DNA of 18,702 nt from Roseimaritima sp. (GCA_007124075.1 SLFV01000374.1:1-18702), one strand, 5' to 3'; shown: positions 1 to 7,768, numbered from the stretch's first letter. The notes: generated by a model from the letters alone, not told the origin. Program-made: numbers and translations.

Positions 1-55
1 CCCCGCTCGGTCATGCTACGATTTGACGGCGGTGGTTTTTAACGGCTTGTTGAAA

Positions 56-81
56 AAGGGGCTGCTCCTTTCGGCCCCCTT
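56..81 (+). terminator. GC-rich hairpin ahead of the first gene (possible terminator or leader hairpin)
   Basis: AAGGGG at 56-61 pairs with CCCCTT at 76-81, and C62-G74 can extend the stem if C75 bulges. Only two T residues follow, so it is a weak intrinsic terminator at best. It could end a gene lying left of the window, or be a 5' leader hairpin of the 76-aa gene that starts 35 bases further on. Confidence 0.3.
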
Positions 82-116
82 ACTGCAGCAGGTCCCTGAG
101 CTTCGAGGAGGTACGA

Positions 117-347
117 ATGGGATTCATTGAGTTAACGGGCAAGACATTACTGGACCTGGTGAACGATGGCGAATTAGATTTGACGCAATTGCGCAAGTCG
201 GGCGTCACCGGGGATTCGATCTTGCGCGTCAACCAGTTCGGTGAAATTGAACTTCGCAAGCGTCACGGCTGGGAAATGGTCGGAGGTTTGATCGGCGACT
301 TCGAAAGGCGACTGCATCAGATGACCGGTCTTGACTGGGCGGTTTAA
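117..347 (+). CDS. small conserved-type protein of unknown function (76 aa)
   Basis: I cannot assign a function. The ORF starts with ATG behind an excellent Shine-Dalgarno, GAGGAGG at 105-111, five bases before the start, which is the main reason to call it real. The product is soluble and charged, with no signal peptide or membrane segment. Leu/Asp-rich turns in residues 8-30 (LLDLVNDGELDLTQLRKSG) are followed by a strand-like stretch (ILRVNQFGEIELRK) and a C-terminal segment containing WEMVGGLIGDFERRL. It ends 33 bases before the aldehyde dehydrogenase on the same strand with no terminator between, so the two may share a transcript. Proteins of this size and style are common in planctomycetes; I infer a lineage-restricted family. 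Confidence 0.75.
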   Translation: MGFIELTGKTLLDLVNDGELDLTQLRKSGVTGDSILRVNQFGEIELRKRHGWEMVGGLIGDFERRLHQMTGLDWAV

Positions 348-380
348 ACAACACGCATTTTTCCTTTTTCCGTCTCCTCC

Positions 381-1835
381 GTGGATTATCGGATGAACGT
401 TTCGAGCGATTTGTGGATTGGTGGACTAAATCGGCGTGGAGGTGGCGTCTGGCTGACAAGTCGTTGTCCCAGCGACCAAGCGATTGTGTTCCAAGGGCCT
501 TCCGCGTCAGAATCCGATGTTAGGGCCGCCTGGGACGCCGCCAGCGCTGCTGCGTCCGCCTGGGCTGCGGAATCGCTTGAGTCTCGGGAAACCATTCTGC
601 GAGCCTTCGCGGAACAATTATCCGAGAACGCTCAGGCACTGGAGGAGCGGATCTCGTGCGAGGTTGGTAAACTGCCCGGTGATGCGCGCGGCGAAGTGAG
701 TGTCAGCATCGCAAAGGTCGAAACCACGATCGCCGCCTACCGACAACGCCGGAGCGATTGGCAAGCGGGAACGGCTGACGGCCAACAGGCGGTTTGGTAC
801 CGCCCCTTGGGTCCGGTTTTGGTATTGGGGCCTTACAACTTCCCAGCACACCTGCCCGGTGGTCAGATCATTCCCGCTCTGCTGGCCGGGAACACGGTCG
901 TATTCAAACCCAGTGAACTTGCCCCGGCGGTCGGACGCTGGCTGGTTGATCAGTGGCGTGCTGCGGGTTTGCCCGCCGGAGTGTTGAACCTGATCCAAGG
1001 CGATGCCACCGTTGCTCGGCAGGCAATCGATGATAATCGCGTACGCGGCGTGTTTTTTACGGGTGGTCGAACCGCAGGGACTGCGATTCATCGTCAATTG
1101 GCGGGTCGCCCCGAGGTATTGCTGGCTTTGGAGATGGGGGGCAACAACCCGTTGGTCGTTGTCGATCCGCCCAATGCGCAGGACGCTGCGGAGGTGATAA
1201 TCCAGTCCGCGTTCGCATCGTCGGGTCAGCGCTGCACCTGCACCCGTCGCTTGATCCTGGTGGAAGGGGCCGCAACACGGGCCGCGTACGCCGCCTTGGT
1301 CGAACGATTGCCCACGTTGACGTGCGGATTGCCCGACGATCAGCCCGAACCAGCGCTGGGACCGCTGGTTTCGACACGCCATGCAAATTTGGTCTTACAA
1401 GCCGAAGCAAATTTTTTGGCCTATGGTGGTCAAGCGGTCCACCCACTCCGGCAAGATCCACGTTGTGGAGCGCTACTGCATCCCGGGTTGGTGGACATGA
1501 CGCAGTGCCACGATCCGGTAGACGAAGAATGGTTCGGCCCACTGTTGCAGGTCTACTGGGTCCGTGATTTCCAAGCGGCGATCGAAAGAGCCAATGCGAC
1601 GGCGTATGGTTTAGCCGCGGCGTTGTGGGGAGGAGATGCGGAGATGTTCGCAGCGTTCAGGCAAGCCGTTGCGGCGGGCGTCATCAATTGGAACGCCGCG
1701 ACCACGGGAGCCAGTGGGAAACTGCCCTTTGGAGGTTTGGCCGGCAGTGGAAATCATCGCCCGGCCGGTTCCTTCACGGTGGATTTCTGCAACGACCCGG
1801 TCGCCTCGCTTCAACGTTGGCCGGGCCGCGCGTAA
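381..1835 (+). CDS. astD: N-succinylglutamate 5-semialdehyde dehydrogenase (AstD-like aldehyde dehydrogenase)
   Basis: NAD-dependent aldehyde dehydrogenase superfamily, 484 aa, the usual length for AstD. In the arginine succinyltransferase pathway AstD oxidises succinylglutamate semialdehyde to succinylglutamate in the cytoplasm. AstD-style signatures are visible: GPYNFPAHLPGG (150-161, with Asn153), VFKPSEL (Lys176 for the cofactor), LEMGGNNP (general base Glu251), SSGQRCTCTRR (catalytic Cys285), and near the end FGGLAGSGNHRPAG, a motif I associate with AstD rather than generic ALDHs. The start is uncertain: GTG at 381 lacks a Shine-Dalgarno, and an in-frame ATG at 393 has none either. No other ast genes are nearby, so the true substrate may be another semialdehyde. 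Translation may be helped by the 76-aa gene 33 bases upstream. The end faces the minus-strand methyltransferase, with only 32 bases between the stops. Confidence 0.9.
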   Translation: MDYRMNVSSDLWIGGLNRRGGGVWLTSRCPSDQAIVFQGPSASESDVRAAWDAASAAASAWAAESLESRETILRAFAEQLSENAQALEERISCEVGKLPGDARGEVSVSIAKVETTIAAYRQRRSDWQAGTADGQQAVWYRPLGPVLVLGPYNFPAHLPGGQIIPALLAGNTVVFKPSELAPAVGRWLVDQWRAAGLPAGVLNLIQGDATVARQAIDDNRVRGVFFTGGRTAGTAIHRQLAGRPEVLLALEMGGNNPLVVVDPPNAQDAAEVIIQSAFASSGQRCTCTRRLILVEGAATRAAYAALVERLPTLTCGLPDDQPEPALGPLVSTRHANLVLQAEANFLAYGGQAVHPLRQDPRCGALLHPGLVDMTQCHDPVDEEWFGPLLQVYWVRDFQAAIERANATAYGLAAALWGGDAEMFAAFRQAVAAGVINWNAATTGASGKLPFGGLAGSGNHRPAGSFTVDFCNDPVASLQRWPGRA

Positions 1836-1867
1836 CCCGGAACGGTAACTTTATCCCCGAGGGTTTC

Positions 1868-2752
1868 CTAGAACAGCGATTGGGCATCCCGCGGTGATTC
1901 GAGAGTTTCGCAATCCACCTCGCTCGGCTGGGCAAGGTGCTCGGTGGGGTCAAAATTCATCCAGACACGCTCCACCATCAACGGCTTTTGCTTCGCGCTG
2001 GAGGCCTTGTTGTCAATCGAAATGTCGTGATAATTCCAGTCCGCCAGGTGCAATTGGTACAACGGATTGGGATAGCCCGAAAGCATCACCTTGCCACAGC
2101 AGCGACGGATGGTTGTCAGTAATCGCTCATGCTGCTCCGTCGTCATCTCGTGTTCGTAATCGGCGGTCGTGACTCGCGTTTCGTGAACATAGGGTGGATC
2201 TAAATAAAACAGAGTGTTTGGACCGTCCTGTTGTTCGATCACGCGCACCGCGTCCTCGTTCAGAATGACGACCCGTTTCAACCGTGCTGCAACGGCGGGC
2301 AACCCTTCGACAGCGGTCATCCATGATGAAGCCTGCTCGTTCATCCGTCTTCGCGTACGATTGCGGCTAAGCGTCGCAAAACTCGTTAGCTTCCCCGCTC
2401 GCGATTGTCGACAGCGAACAAAAAAATGCACGGCGGCTTCAATCGGATCGGTTGTCGGTTGCGCTGAATCCGCCCATTCAACCTGTGAAAATGGGCAGGC
2501 TTCAATCACCCGACGAAACTGGGCAAACTGGTCGGTGTTTTGAAGGACTCGCCAAAAGTTTGTCAGTTCGCTGTGGATATCATTGACGACTTCAGAAACA
2601 TCGTCGGGCGACTTGTGCAATAACACTGACCCCCCACCGAAAAAGGGTTCGACGTAATGCAGGTGTGACGGCATCAAGGAAAGGATCTCCTTCGCCAAAT
2701 AGTGTTTCCCTCCATGCCACTTCAGCGGTTGTACCAAGCGATTTGATTTCAA
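1868..2752 (-). CDS. dam: DNA adenine N6-methyltransferase, D12 class (Dam family), orphan
   Basis: S-adenosylmethionine-dependent adenine methyltransferase. From the start chosen here: residues 10-16 hold LKWHGGK (motif X of the D12 class), 34-41 hold VEPFFGGG (motif I, AdoMet binding) and 185-188 hold DPPY (motif IV, catalytic). The 294-aa length is normal for Dam. The frame stays open upstream to 2848, but those extra 32 residues look non-coding (MLLTNYPSLMDPGRSPP...). A TTG at 2752 sits directly before KSNRLVQPLKWHGG and is preceded by AAAAGGTG with proper spacing, so I prefer TTG; an ATG at 2821 is the alternative. No restriction endonuclease or specificity gene is adjacent, which points to an orphan methylase (regulatory, repair or phage-derived). 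The recognition site cannot be read from sequence; GATC is only the commonest one in the family. Confidence 0.9.
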   Translation of the reverse strand: MKSNRLVQPLKWHGGKHYLAKEILSLMPSHLHYVEPFFGGGSVLLHKSPDDVSEVVNDIHSELTNFWRVLQNTDQFAQFRRVIEACPFSQVEWADSAQPTTDPIEAAVHFFVRCRQSRAGKLTSFATLSRNRTRRRMNEQASSWMTAVEGLPAVAARLKRVVILNEDAVRVIEQQDGPNTLFYLDPPYVHETRVTTADYEHEMTTEQHERLLTTIRRCCGKVMLSGYPNPLYQLHLADWNYHDISIDNKASSAKQKPLMVERVWMNFDPTEHLAQPSEVDCETLESPRDAQSLF

Positions 2753-3148
2753 GGGACACCTTTTGCGAGTCCAGGTCAACGTAGACAAAAAGGAAACAGG
2801 CGGCGACCGGCCGGGATCCATTAGGGACGGGTAATTGGTCAGCAACACACGGTTACTTCATGGCGTTATTGGGCCATGCCATTTTTTTCGCCGCCCGCAA
2901 AGCAAGGGGACCCTGGCGGAAATGTGCCGCTCGCCTAAGAAGACATAAGAACAATCCGTCGCTGATCGTCGGCATCATAGTATCGAACAAAACCAAGTTA
3001 CGCGAGTCCTGGCACCGCTCGCGCTGGACCTGGACGCCCCTGCGGTCTCGTCGTTATTCTGGTCCAGCCGGTGCGGCTGCTGCGCCCCGGAATGACCTCG
3101 AATTTACTTGGCCGCCCTATCGATCCACCCAACACTGGCTTGCCACCA
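2753..3148. other. divergent intergenic region between dam and thyA
   Basis: It must hold the divergent promoters of the methyltransferase (minus) and thyA-folA (plus). I see no convincing -35/-10 pair for either. The open frame over 2860-3231 runs into thyA in another frame, has no Shine-Dalgarno and is compositionally odd (RRHKNNPSLIVG...[15 protein letters not shown]), so I do not call it. The thyA frame is also open upstream to 3071, but that stretch does not resemble ThyA. The only notable structure is the inverted repeat 3012-3074. Confidence 0.6.
3012..3074 (+). promoter_or_regulatory. long imperfect stem-loop in the thyA-folA leader
   Basis: GCACCG (3012-3017) plus GCTGGACC (3023-3030) pair with GGTCCAGC (3061-3068) plus CGGTGC (3069-3074). 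This gives 14 base pairs with a 5-base bulge (3018-3022) on the left arm. The 30-base loop has a further GACG/CGTC match (3033-3036 with 3049-3052). It lies 74 bases before the thyA ATG, in sense orientation. It could be an mRNA leader structure or a chance GC-rich repeat. No T-run follows, so it is not a simple terminator. Confidence 0.3.
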
Positions 3149-3943
3149 ATGCAAACCTACCTAGATCTGCTCCGCAGCATCATCGACAACGGGGTTCGGC
3201 GCGAAGACCGCACAGGCACAGGGACGTATAGTCTGTTTGGTGCACAGTTGCGGTTTAATCTGGCGTCTGGTTTTCCGTTGTTGACAACCAAGAAGCTGCA
3301 CCTGCGTTCAATCATTTATGAGCTCTTGTGGTTTCTGCGAGGCGAGACCAATGTACGGTGGCTCCAGCAAAACGGAGTCCGAATCTGGGATGATTGGGCC
3401 GACCCGTCGGGGGAACTTGGCCCGGTTTACGGGCGGCAGTGGCGTTGCTGGCCGACGCCCGACGGCAGAATCATTGATCAGATCAGTGAGGTGCAAACCG
3501 CGATTAGGCAGACGCCCGATTCGCGGCGACTGATTGTCTCCGCTTGGAACGTCGCCGAGTTGCCGAAAATGGCGCTGCCACCATGCCACTGTTTATTTCA
3601 GTTCTATGTCGCCCAAGGACGGCTAAGCTGCCAGCTTTACCAGCGTAGCGCGGACGTGTTTTTAGGGGTTCCCTTTAATATTGCCAGTTATGCATTGCTG
3701 ACGATGATGATGGCCAAGGTCACCGATTTGCAGCCAGGCGATTTCATTCACACGTTCGGTGACGTTCATTTGTACTGCAATCACCTGCAGCAAGCACGGG
3801 AGCAATTGCAGCGTCAGCCGCGACGGCCACCGACCATGGAACTGCGAGGCCAGCAAGGGTCGGTTTTTGATTTTCAGTACGACGATTTTATCCTGCACAA
3901 CTATGACCCGCACCCGCACATCAAGGCACCGGTGGCGGTATGA
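3149..3943 (+). CDS. thyA: thymidylate synthase
   Basis: Converts dUMP to dTMP using methylene-tetrahydrofolate, releasing dihydrofolate. From the ATG at 3149 the protein has 264 residues, identical in length to E. coli ThyA. The nucleophile falls at Cys146 in [14 protein letters not shown], exactly the E. coli position. Other conserved blocks are [14 protein letters not shown] (18-31), [22 protein letters not shown] (42-63), [24 protein letters not shown] (161-184, dUMP phosphate and base binding), [13 protein letters not shown] (197-209) and the C-terminal HIKAPVAV. The 26 residues between an upstream possible start at 3071 and Met27 are not ThyA-like and were excluded. No clear Shine-Dalgarno precedes 3149. 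The stop overlaps the folA start by four bases, so the enzyme making dihydrofolate is coupled to the one recycling it. Confidence 0.97.
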   Translation: MQTYLDLLRSIIDNGVRREDRTGTGTYSLFGAQLRFNLASGFPLLTTKKLHLRSIIYELLWFLRGETNVRWLQQNGVRIWDDWADPSGELGPVYGRQWRCWPTPDGRIIDQISEVQTAIRQTPDSRRLIVSAWNVAELPKMALPPCHCLFQFYVAQGRLSCQLYQRSADVFLGVPFNIASYALLTMMMAKVTDLQPGDFIHTFGDVHLYCNHLQQAREQLQRQPRRPPTMELRGQQGSVFDFQYDDFILHNYDPHPHIKAPVAV

Positions 3944-4425
3944 GTCATTGGCTTACCGCAATCGTCGCCTTGACCCAAGAAGGTGTGATCGGTCATCAGG
4001 GAGGCATGCCGTGGCAACTCTCGAGCGACCTGCGGCGTTTCAAGCGACTGACGATGGGTTGTCCAATCATCATGGGACGCAAAACGTACGAATCGATCGG
4101 CCGACCGCTGCCCGGCAGAGAAACCATCGTATTGTCTCGTGATCCCCATTGGCAGGTCAGTGGTGTCACCGTGACCAACCTGGAGGGTGCGATGCAAATT
4201 GTCGACCATCGTCACAAGGCGTTTGTGATTGGCGGAGCTCAAGTTTACCAGCAGCTCTTGGAGTTTTGCAGCGAAGTGATGCTGACCCGCGTCTGGTCGC
4301 AGGTCCCCGGTGATACCCACCTGACCCTGGACCTGACGGGCTTTAAGGCCTGCTTCAGCGAGCGAATACCTGCAGGGCCGCAAGACACCGTGCCCAGTGA
4401 GTTTCAGATTTATCGGCGTTGCTAG
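3940..4425 (+). CDS. folA: dihydrofolate reductase
   Basis: Reduces dihydrofolate, the by-product of ThyA, to tetrahydrofolate with NADPH. The 161-aa product has the DHFR order: [21 protein letters not shown] (5-25), then [11 protein letters not shown] with the acidic active-site residue Asp30 five residues after Trp25 (as Asp27 follows Trp22 in E. coli), [26 protein letters not shown] (NADPH binding), and [13 protein letters not shown] near residue 95. The ATG overlaps the thyA stop (ATGA), which strongly suggests translational coupling. No further gene follows for 400 bases, so thyA-folA is probably a two-gene operon. Confidence 0.96.
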   Translation: MSHWLTAIVALTQEGVIGHQGGMPWQLSSDLRRFKRLTMGCPIIMGRKTYESIGRPLPGRETIVLSRDPHWQVSGVTVTNLEGAMQIVDHRHKAFVIGGAQVYQQLLEFCSEVMLTRVWSQVPGDTHLTLDLTGFKACFSERIPAGPQDTVPSEFQIYRRC

Positions 4426-4825
4426 CAGGCGGTTGATTTCGCAAATTTTAGGGGAAAGAAAAGGACGCAAGCCCTCGCTGCTGCCTCCGATTACGATTCC
4501 GACCCTTCCATAGCGATTGACCGACCCAGTCAACCAAACGCTAGCACAAAGCCCTCTCCGAAGCGAACCGTGGCCCGCTCCCTTTTAGGCCCCCATTGCT
4601 TACCGCCAACGGTAGCGTCGCACGCTTCGGTCGTCGCGAAAGCTGCGTTGACAACAACCCGCCCTCCGCTCCACCGCGAAAAAAAACTGAAAAAATTTTT
4701 GCCTCCCATTGAGCAATTTGGGGACCAAGCACTATATTCCCTGTCTCAAAATGGGTTTGGCCGCCTAACAAATTACTTTTTTAACGATTACATAGTCATC
4801 GAAACACACTAACGGAGTTCCGCGT
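4426..4825. other. 400-bp non-coding region before the rpsM operon
   Basis: No supportable gene. Short open frames on both strands (about 4541-4771 minus, 4570-4812 plus) lack Shine-Dalgarno sequences and read as low-complexity, repeat-poor peptides. I looked specifically for rpmJ and infA ahead of rpsM and found neither. The left half is GC-rich with minor inverted repeats such as TTGAC/GTCAA, and CCGAAGCG (4558-4565) with CGCTTCGG (4623-4630). The right half turns A/T-rich (4681-4700) and carries a promoter candidate at 4709-4738. No clear terminator for folA is visible. Confidence 0.6.
4709..4738 (+). promoter_or_regulatory. candidate sigma70-type promoter for the rpsM operon
   Basis: TTGAGC (4709-4714) and TATATT (4733-4738) are separated by 18 bases, with an A/T-rich block of A and T runs (4681-4700) just upstream that could act as an UP element. 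This would give a leader of roughly 80 bases before rpsM. It is the best -35/-10 pair in the 400-bp gap and is placed where a strong ribosomal-protein promoter is expected, but it comes from consensus matching only. Confidence 0.45.
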
Positions 4826-5209
4826 ATGCCCCGTTTGATGGGCGTTGATATCCCCAACGACAAGCAGATTCAGTATTCTCTCACCTACCTTTACGGCGTT
4901 GGTCTGTTCACTGCGCGTGAGGTCTGCCAAAGGCTGGGCATTGACCCAACACGTCCTGCGCGGGATTTGGGCGAGGAGGAGCTCAGCCAGTTATCCACGA
5001 TGTTGGAGCGTGATTTTCTGGTCGAGGGCCCACTGCGGCGGCAACTGACTCAGAATATTTCGCGGCTCCGTGAGGTGAAGTCCTACCGCGGCATGCGGCA
5101 TCGGTTGGGTTTGCCGGTTCGTGGGCAGCGAACGAAGACTAATGCTCGTACCCGGAAGGGTCCACGGAAGACAGTCGCCGGGAAGAAGGGCGTGAAGGAC
5201 CTGCGTTAG
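4826..5209 (+). CDS. rpsM: 30S ribosomal protein uS13
   Basis: Head-of-30S protein that contacts 16S rRNA, the P-site tRNA and bridge B1. The 127-aa product matches uS13 throughout: [26 protein letters not shown] at the N-terminus, the helical middle with [11 protein letters not shown], and the basic C-terminal tail with [37 protein letters not shown] element nine bases upstream supports this ATG. It is the first gene of the cluster; rpmJ, which often precedes rpsM, is absent. rpsK follows after an unusually long 114-base gap for ribosomal operons. Confidence 0.97.
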   Translation: MPRLMGVDIPNDKQIQYSLTYLYGVGLFTAREVCQRLGIDPTRPARDLGEEELSQLSTMLERDFLVEGPLRRQLTQNISRLREVKSYRGMRHRLGLPVRGQRTKTNARTRKGPRKTVAGKKGVKDLR

Positions 5210-5323
5210 GGGTCGGTGCAATTTGCCGCCGGGGCTGCGGCACTTAGTCATTGTTCCAGCGTATTGTTGCTGGGAAGGGATCGAACAATCATGGTTTTTG
5301 TATGGGATTGGAGAGGCTTTTAA

Positions 5324-5707
5324 GTGGCCAAGACGAACAAGAAGAAACGGATCAAGCGGAATGTCATCGCGGGCGTCGCCCACATTCATGCAACGTTCAA
5401 CAACACTTCGGTGACGATCACCGACCCCAAGGGCGACACGCTGTGCTGGGCGACTGCTGGGACGTGTGGCTTTAAGGGAAGTCGAAAAAGTACTCCGTTT
5501 GCCGGTCAGTGCGCTGCCCAGCAGGCTGCGGAAAAGGCGCTGAAATTTGGCATGAAGGATATCGACGTTCGTGTCAAAGGGCCTGGGTCAGGCCGCGAAA
5601 GCGCGATCACTTCGCTCCAGGCAGCGGGATTGAATGTGAAGTTGATCGAGGAGGTGACCCCGATTCCGCACAACGGGTGTCGCCCGAGGAAAAAGCGGCG
5701 AGTCTAG
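5324..5707 (+). CDS. rpsK: 30S ribosomal protein uS11
   Basis: Platform protein of the 30S subunit. The 127-aa product shows the uS11 core: [20 protein letters not shown] (19-38), the [24 protein letters not shown] block, [24 protein letters not shown], and the terminal [12 protein letters not shown]. The start is GTG at 5324, fixed by GGAGAGG about seven bases upstream and by the conserved N-terminus ([13 protein letters not shown]). Cysteines in [13 protein letters not shown] replace the more usual serine and other residues, an unremarkable variation. rpsD, which in many bacteria lies between rpsK and rpoA, is missing; instead 149 non-coding bases follow. Confidence 0.97.
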   Translation: MAKTNKKKRIKRNVIAGVAHIHATFNNTSVTITDPKGDTLCWATAGTCGFKGSRKSTPFAGQCAAQQAAEKALKFGMKDIDVRVKGPGSGRESAITSLQAAGLNVKLIEEVTPIPHNGCRPRKKRRV

Positions 5708-5856
5708 CGGCTTGCCAACGCAACGGCTCGGTCTGCGCTCAAGAAAGTCGGCTGGATTGGGTTGTTGGCTGTGGCGGAAGGGTGCGTCCTTTTTCGCCGA
5801 TGGTACACGTATAAGGTTTAGCTCGACCGCAGGTCATCAAGTTTAAGGTACACAAC

Positions 5857-6846
5857 ATGCATATTCGTTGGCGTGGAATGGAACTTCCCAGCGTCGTGGA
5901 AGTCGACAAGCAGACGCTAAGCGACACGTACGGCAAGTTCATTGCCGAGCCGTTCGAACGTGGTTTCGGTAACAGTGTCGGCAACAGCTTGCGACGTGTG
6001 TTGTTGTCCAGTCTCCTGGGCAGTGCGGTCACGCAGATCAAGATCCGCGGTGCACAGCACGAGTTTACCACGCTTCCGGGGGTTCTGGAGGATGTTACCG
6101 ACATTGTCTTGAACGTGAAAAGCCTGGTCGTCAAGAACTCTAGCGAAGCGACTCGAGTAATCACGCTGGAGTCAGACAAGGCGGGTGTTTTAACCGGGGC
6201 CGATATTCAGGTCGATTCCGACGTTGAGATCATCAACAAGAATCACCTATTGGTAACGCTAACCGACGATGTTCCGTTTACAATGGAGATGGTCGTTGAA
6301 AACGGTCGTGGCTATGTTCCGTCGCACGAACACAGCGTGGGTGAGCACGAGATCGGGATCATTCCAATTGATGCTGTCTACAGCCCCGTGACTCGTGTCC
6401 GCTACGAGGTGGAGGAGACACGTGTTGGCCAAAAGACCAACTACGACCGGCTGAACTTGGAGATCTGGACCGATGGTTCGATTAACCCCGAGTTGGCACT
6501 GGTGGAAGCATCGAAGGTTTTGCGGAAGCACTTGAATCCGTTTGTGCAATATCGGGAACTGGGTCCCAGCGTTTACTCGGCTTCGCGTGGTGGTGCAGGC
6601 ACCGCTGAGGCTCAACTGGAGGCCAAATTGAACATGAAGCTGGGTGATCTTAAGCTTTCTGTCAGAGCCAATAACTGCTTGGAGTCGGAAGACATCCAAA
6701 CCGTGCGTGACCTCGTTCAGCGCAACGAGGATCAGTTGTTGGAAGTCCGCAACTTCGGTGAAACGACGTTGAATGAAGTGCGGGAGAAATTGGCTCAGTT
6801 TGGATTGCATCTAGGGATGCGAGTCCCCAATAGTTCGATGATGTAA
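5857..6846 (+). CDS. rpoA: DNA-directed RNA polymerase subunit alpha
   Basis: The alpha dimer nucleates RNA polymerase assembly, and its C-terminal domain binds UP elements and activators. The 329-aa product has a complete N-terminal domain ([32 protein letters not shown] at about 28-58 is the dimerisation/assembly signature), a linker at about 235-255, and a C-terminal helix-hairpin-helix domain ([21 protein letters not shown]...[19 protein letters not shown]). Arg, Asn and Cys equivalent to E. coli R265, N268 and C269 are kept, while the KKS of E. coli NLGKKSL is replaced by ETT. AAGG nine bases upstream supports the ATG at 5857. It is co-directional with rplQ 81 bases downstream. Confidence 0.97.
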   Translation: MHIRWRGMELPSVVEVDKQTLSDTYGKFIAEPFERGFGNSVGNSLRRVLLSSLLGSAVTQIKIRGAQHEFTTLPGVLEDVTDIVLNVKSLVVKNSSEATRVITLESDKAGVLTGADIQVDSDVEIINKNHLLVTLTDDVPFTMEMVVENGRGYVPSHEHSVGEHEIGIIPIDAVYSPVTRVRYEVEETRVGQKTNYDRLNLEIWTDGSINPELALVEASKVLRKHLNPFVQYRELGPSVYSASRGGAGTAEAQLEAKLNMKLGDLKLSVRANNCLESEDIQTVRDLVQRNEDQLLEVRNFGETTLNEVREKLAQFGLHLGMRVPNSSMM

Positions 6847-6927
6847 TTGTTTTTGACTGCCGCAGGGAAACCGACAGGTGGTCGTTTATTCGCTTCATTT
6901 GCAACCGTAAAACCAAGAGTTTTTTCC

Positions 6928-7626
6928 ATGCGTCACCGACGACGAGGTCGAGTGTTGGGCCGGAGTCCCAGCCACCGCAAAGCGCTTTACAAGAACCTAG
7001 CAAGTGCTTTGTTTCTGACTGAACGAGATGCCGATCTGGATGACAACGCGCCGAAGGTCAAGGGTCGTATTATCACAACGCTGCCCAAGGCCAAAGAGAT
7101 CCGCCCCTTGGTGGAAAAGTGCATTACCATCGCCAAAAAGTCGCTGCCCAGCGCCGAACAGGCTCAGCAGTTTGCGACATCATCTGAACGCGGTTCGGAC
7201 GAGTATAAACAGTGGCGCAAAAGTGACCAGTGGCAAAAGTGGGCGGCTGCGCGATCCGGTGTTGTCACGGCCCAGCGACGCTGCCTTCGGCTTTTGGGTG
7301 ACAAGCAGGCGGTTGCGATTTTGTTCTCCAAAATTGCTCCCGCTTTTGCTGATCGCCCCGGTGGGTACACCCGGATCCTCAAATTGGCAAAACCTCGCTT
7401 GGGTGATGCGGGACAGCGGGCGATTCTGGAATTCGTTGGCGAAAATGATCGCGTGAAGCTGATCAGTCAACGCCCTGCTTTTGTGGATGATTCGGACGAG
7501 GATCAGCCGCAACAGGATTCGTCCGGTACCGAGGTGGCTCAGGCTGGCGAGACCGCCCCAAACGATGGGGATGAGCAACAGGAATCTACACAGCCTCAAA
7601 CGACAGGTTCGGCAACGAACCCCTGA
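6928..7626 (+). CDS. rplQ: 50S ribosomal protein bL17, enlarged form
   Basis: bL17 sits near the peptide exit tunnel. The conserved start is MRHRRRGRVLGRSPSHRKAL, so translation begins at ATG 6928. The frame is open back to 6847, but those 27 residues are not bL17. The product has 232 residues against 127 in E. coli, with three additions: a 14-residue acidic insert at 33-46 splitting the LxxERI-TTLPKAKE block, a 40-residue charged and Trp-rich insert at about 72-112 (EYKQWRKSDQWQKW), and a low-complexity acidic Gln/Thr/Asp-rich tail from about 186 to 232. The core pieces TTLPKAKEIRPLVEK, LFSKIAPAFADRPGGYTRILK and ILEFV are intact. It is the last gene of the cluster; a strong terminator follows at 7697-7730. 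Confidence 0.95.
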   Translation: MRHRRRGRVLGRSPSHRKALYKNLASALFLTERDADLDDNAPKVKGRIITTLPKAKEIRPLVEKCITIAKKSLPSAEQAQQFATSSERGSDEYKQWRKSDQWQKWAAARSGVVTAQRRCLRLLGDKQAVAILFSKIAPAFADRPGGYTRILKLAKPRLGDAGQRAILEFVGENDRVKLISQRPAFVDDSDEDQPQQDSSGTEVAQAGETAPNDGDEQQESTQPQTTGSATNP

Positions 7627-7696
7627 TCGCTTGCGGGTAGCAATCGGCCAGCGGAGTGACTGCGAAACGCGTTTTTTACACCCGAAAAATAGTGAG

Positions 7697-7734
7697 ACAG
7701 CCGCCATCGATGTTCATTGATGGAGGCTGTTGTT
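7697..7734 (+). terminator. Rho-independent terminator of the rpsM-rplQ operon
   Basis: ACAGCC-G-CCATCGAT (7697-7711) pairs with ATTGATGG-A-GGCTGT (7716-7730). The stem has about 14 pairs with one G-A mismatch and one G-T wobble, a 4-base loop (7712-7715), and T-rich TGTTGTTTT straight after. It lies 70 bases after the rplQ stop and 38 before the next start. It is the clearest terminator in the window. Confidence 0.9.
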
Positions 7735-7768
7735 GTTTTAGGCCACTGCAAGCCGGGGGAATCTTTCG

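Noticed and set aside
618..1382. 254-aa minus-strand open frame
   Set aside because: Antisense to astD, whose motifs are unambiguous; the product is low-complexity Arg/Gln-rich with no family signature.
1868..2752. Restriction-modification or phage-defence island around the methyltransferase
   Set aside because: No nuclease, specificity, helicase or toxin-like gene is adjacent; flanks are ordinary metabolism.
2860..3231. 123-aa plus-strand frame before thyA
   Set aside because: Overlaps thyA in another frame, has no ribosome-binding site, and has a composition unlike neighbouring proteins.
3901..4533. 210-aa minus-strand open frame
   Set aside because: Antisense to folA; no Shine-Dalgarno or recognisable domain.
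4541..4812. Short frames on both strands in the folA-rpsM gap
   Set aside because: No Shine-Dalgarno or family resemblance; not rpmJ or infA.
7180..7707. 175-aa minus-strand frame over rplQ
   Set aside because: Antisense to rplQ and its terminator region.
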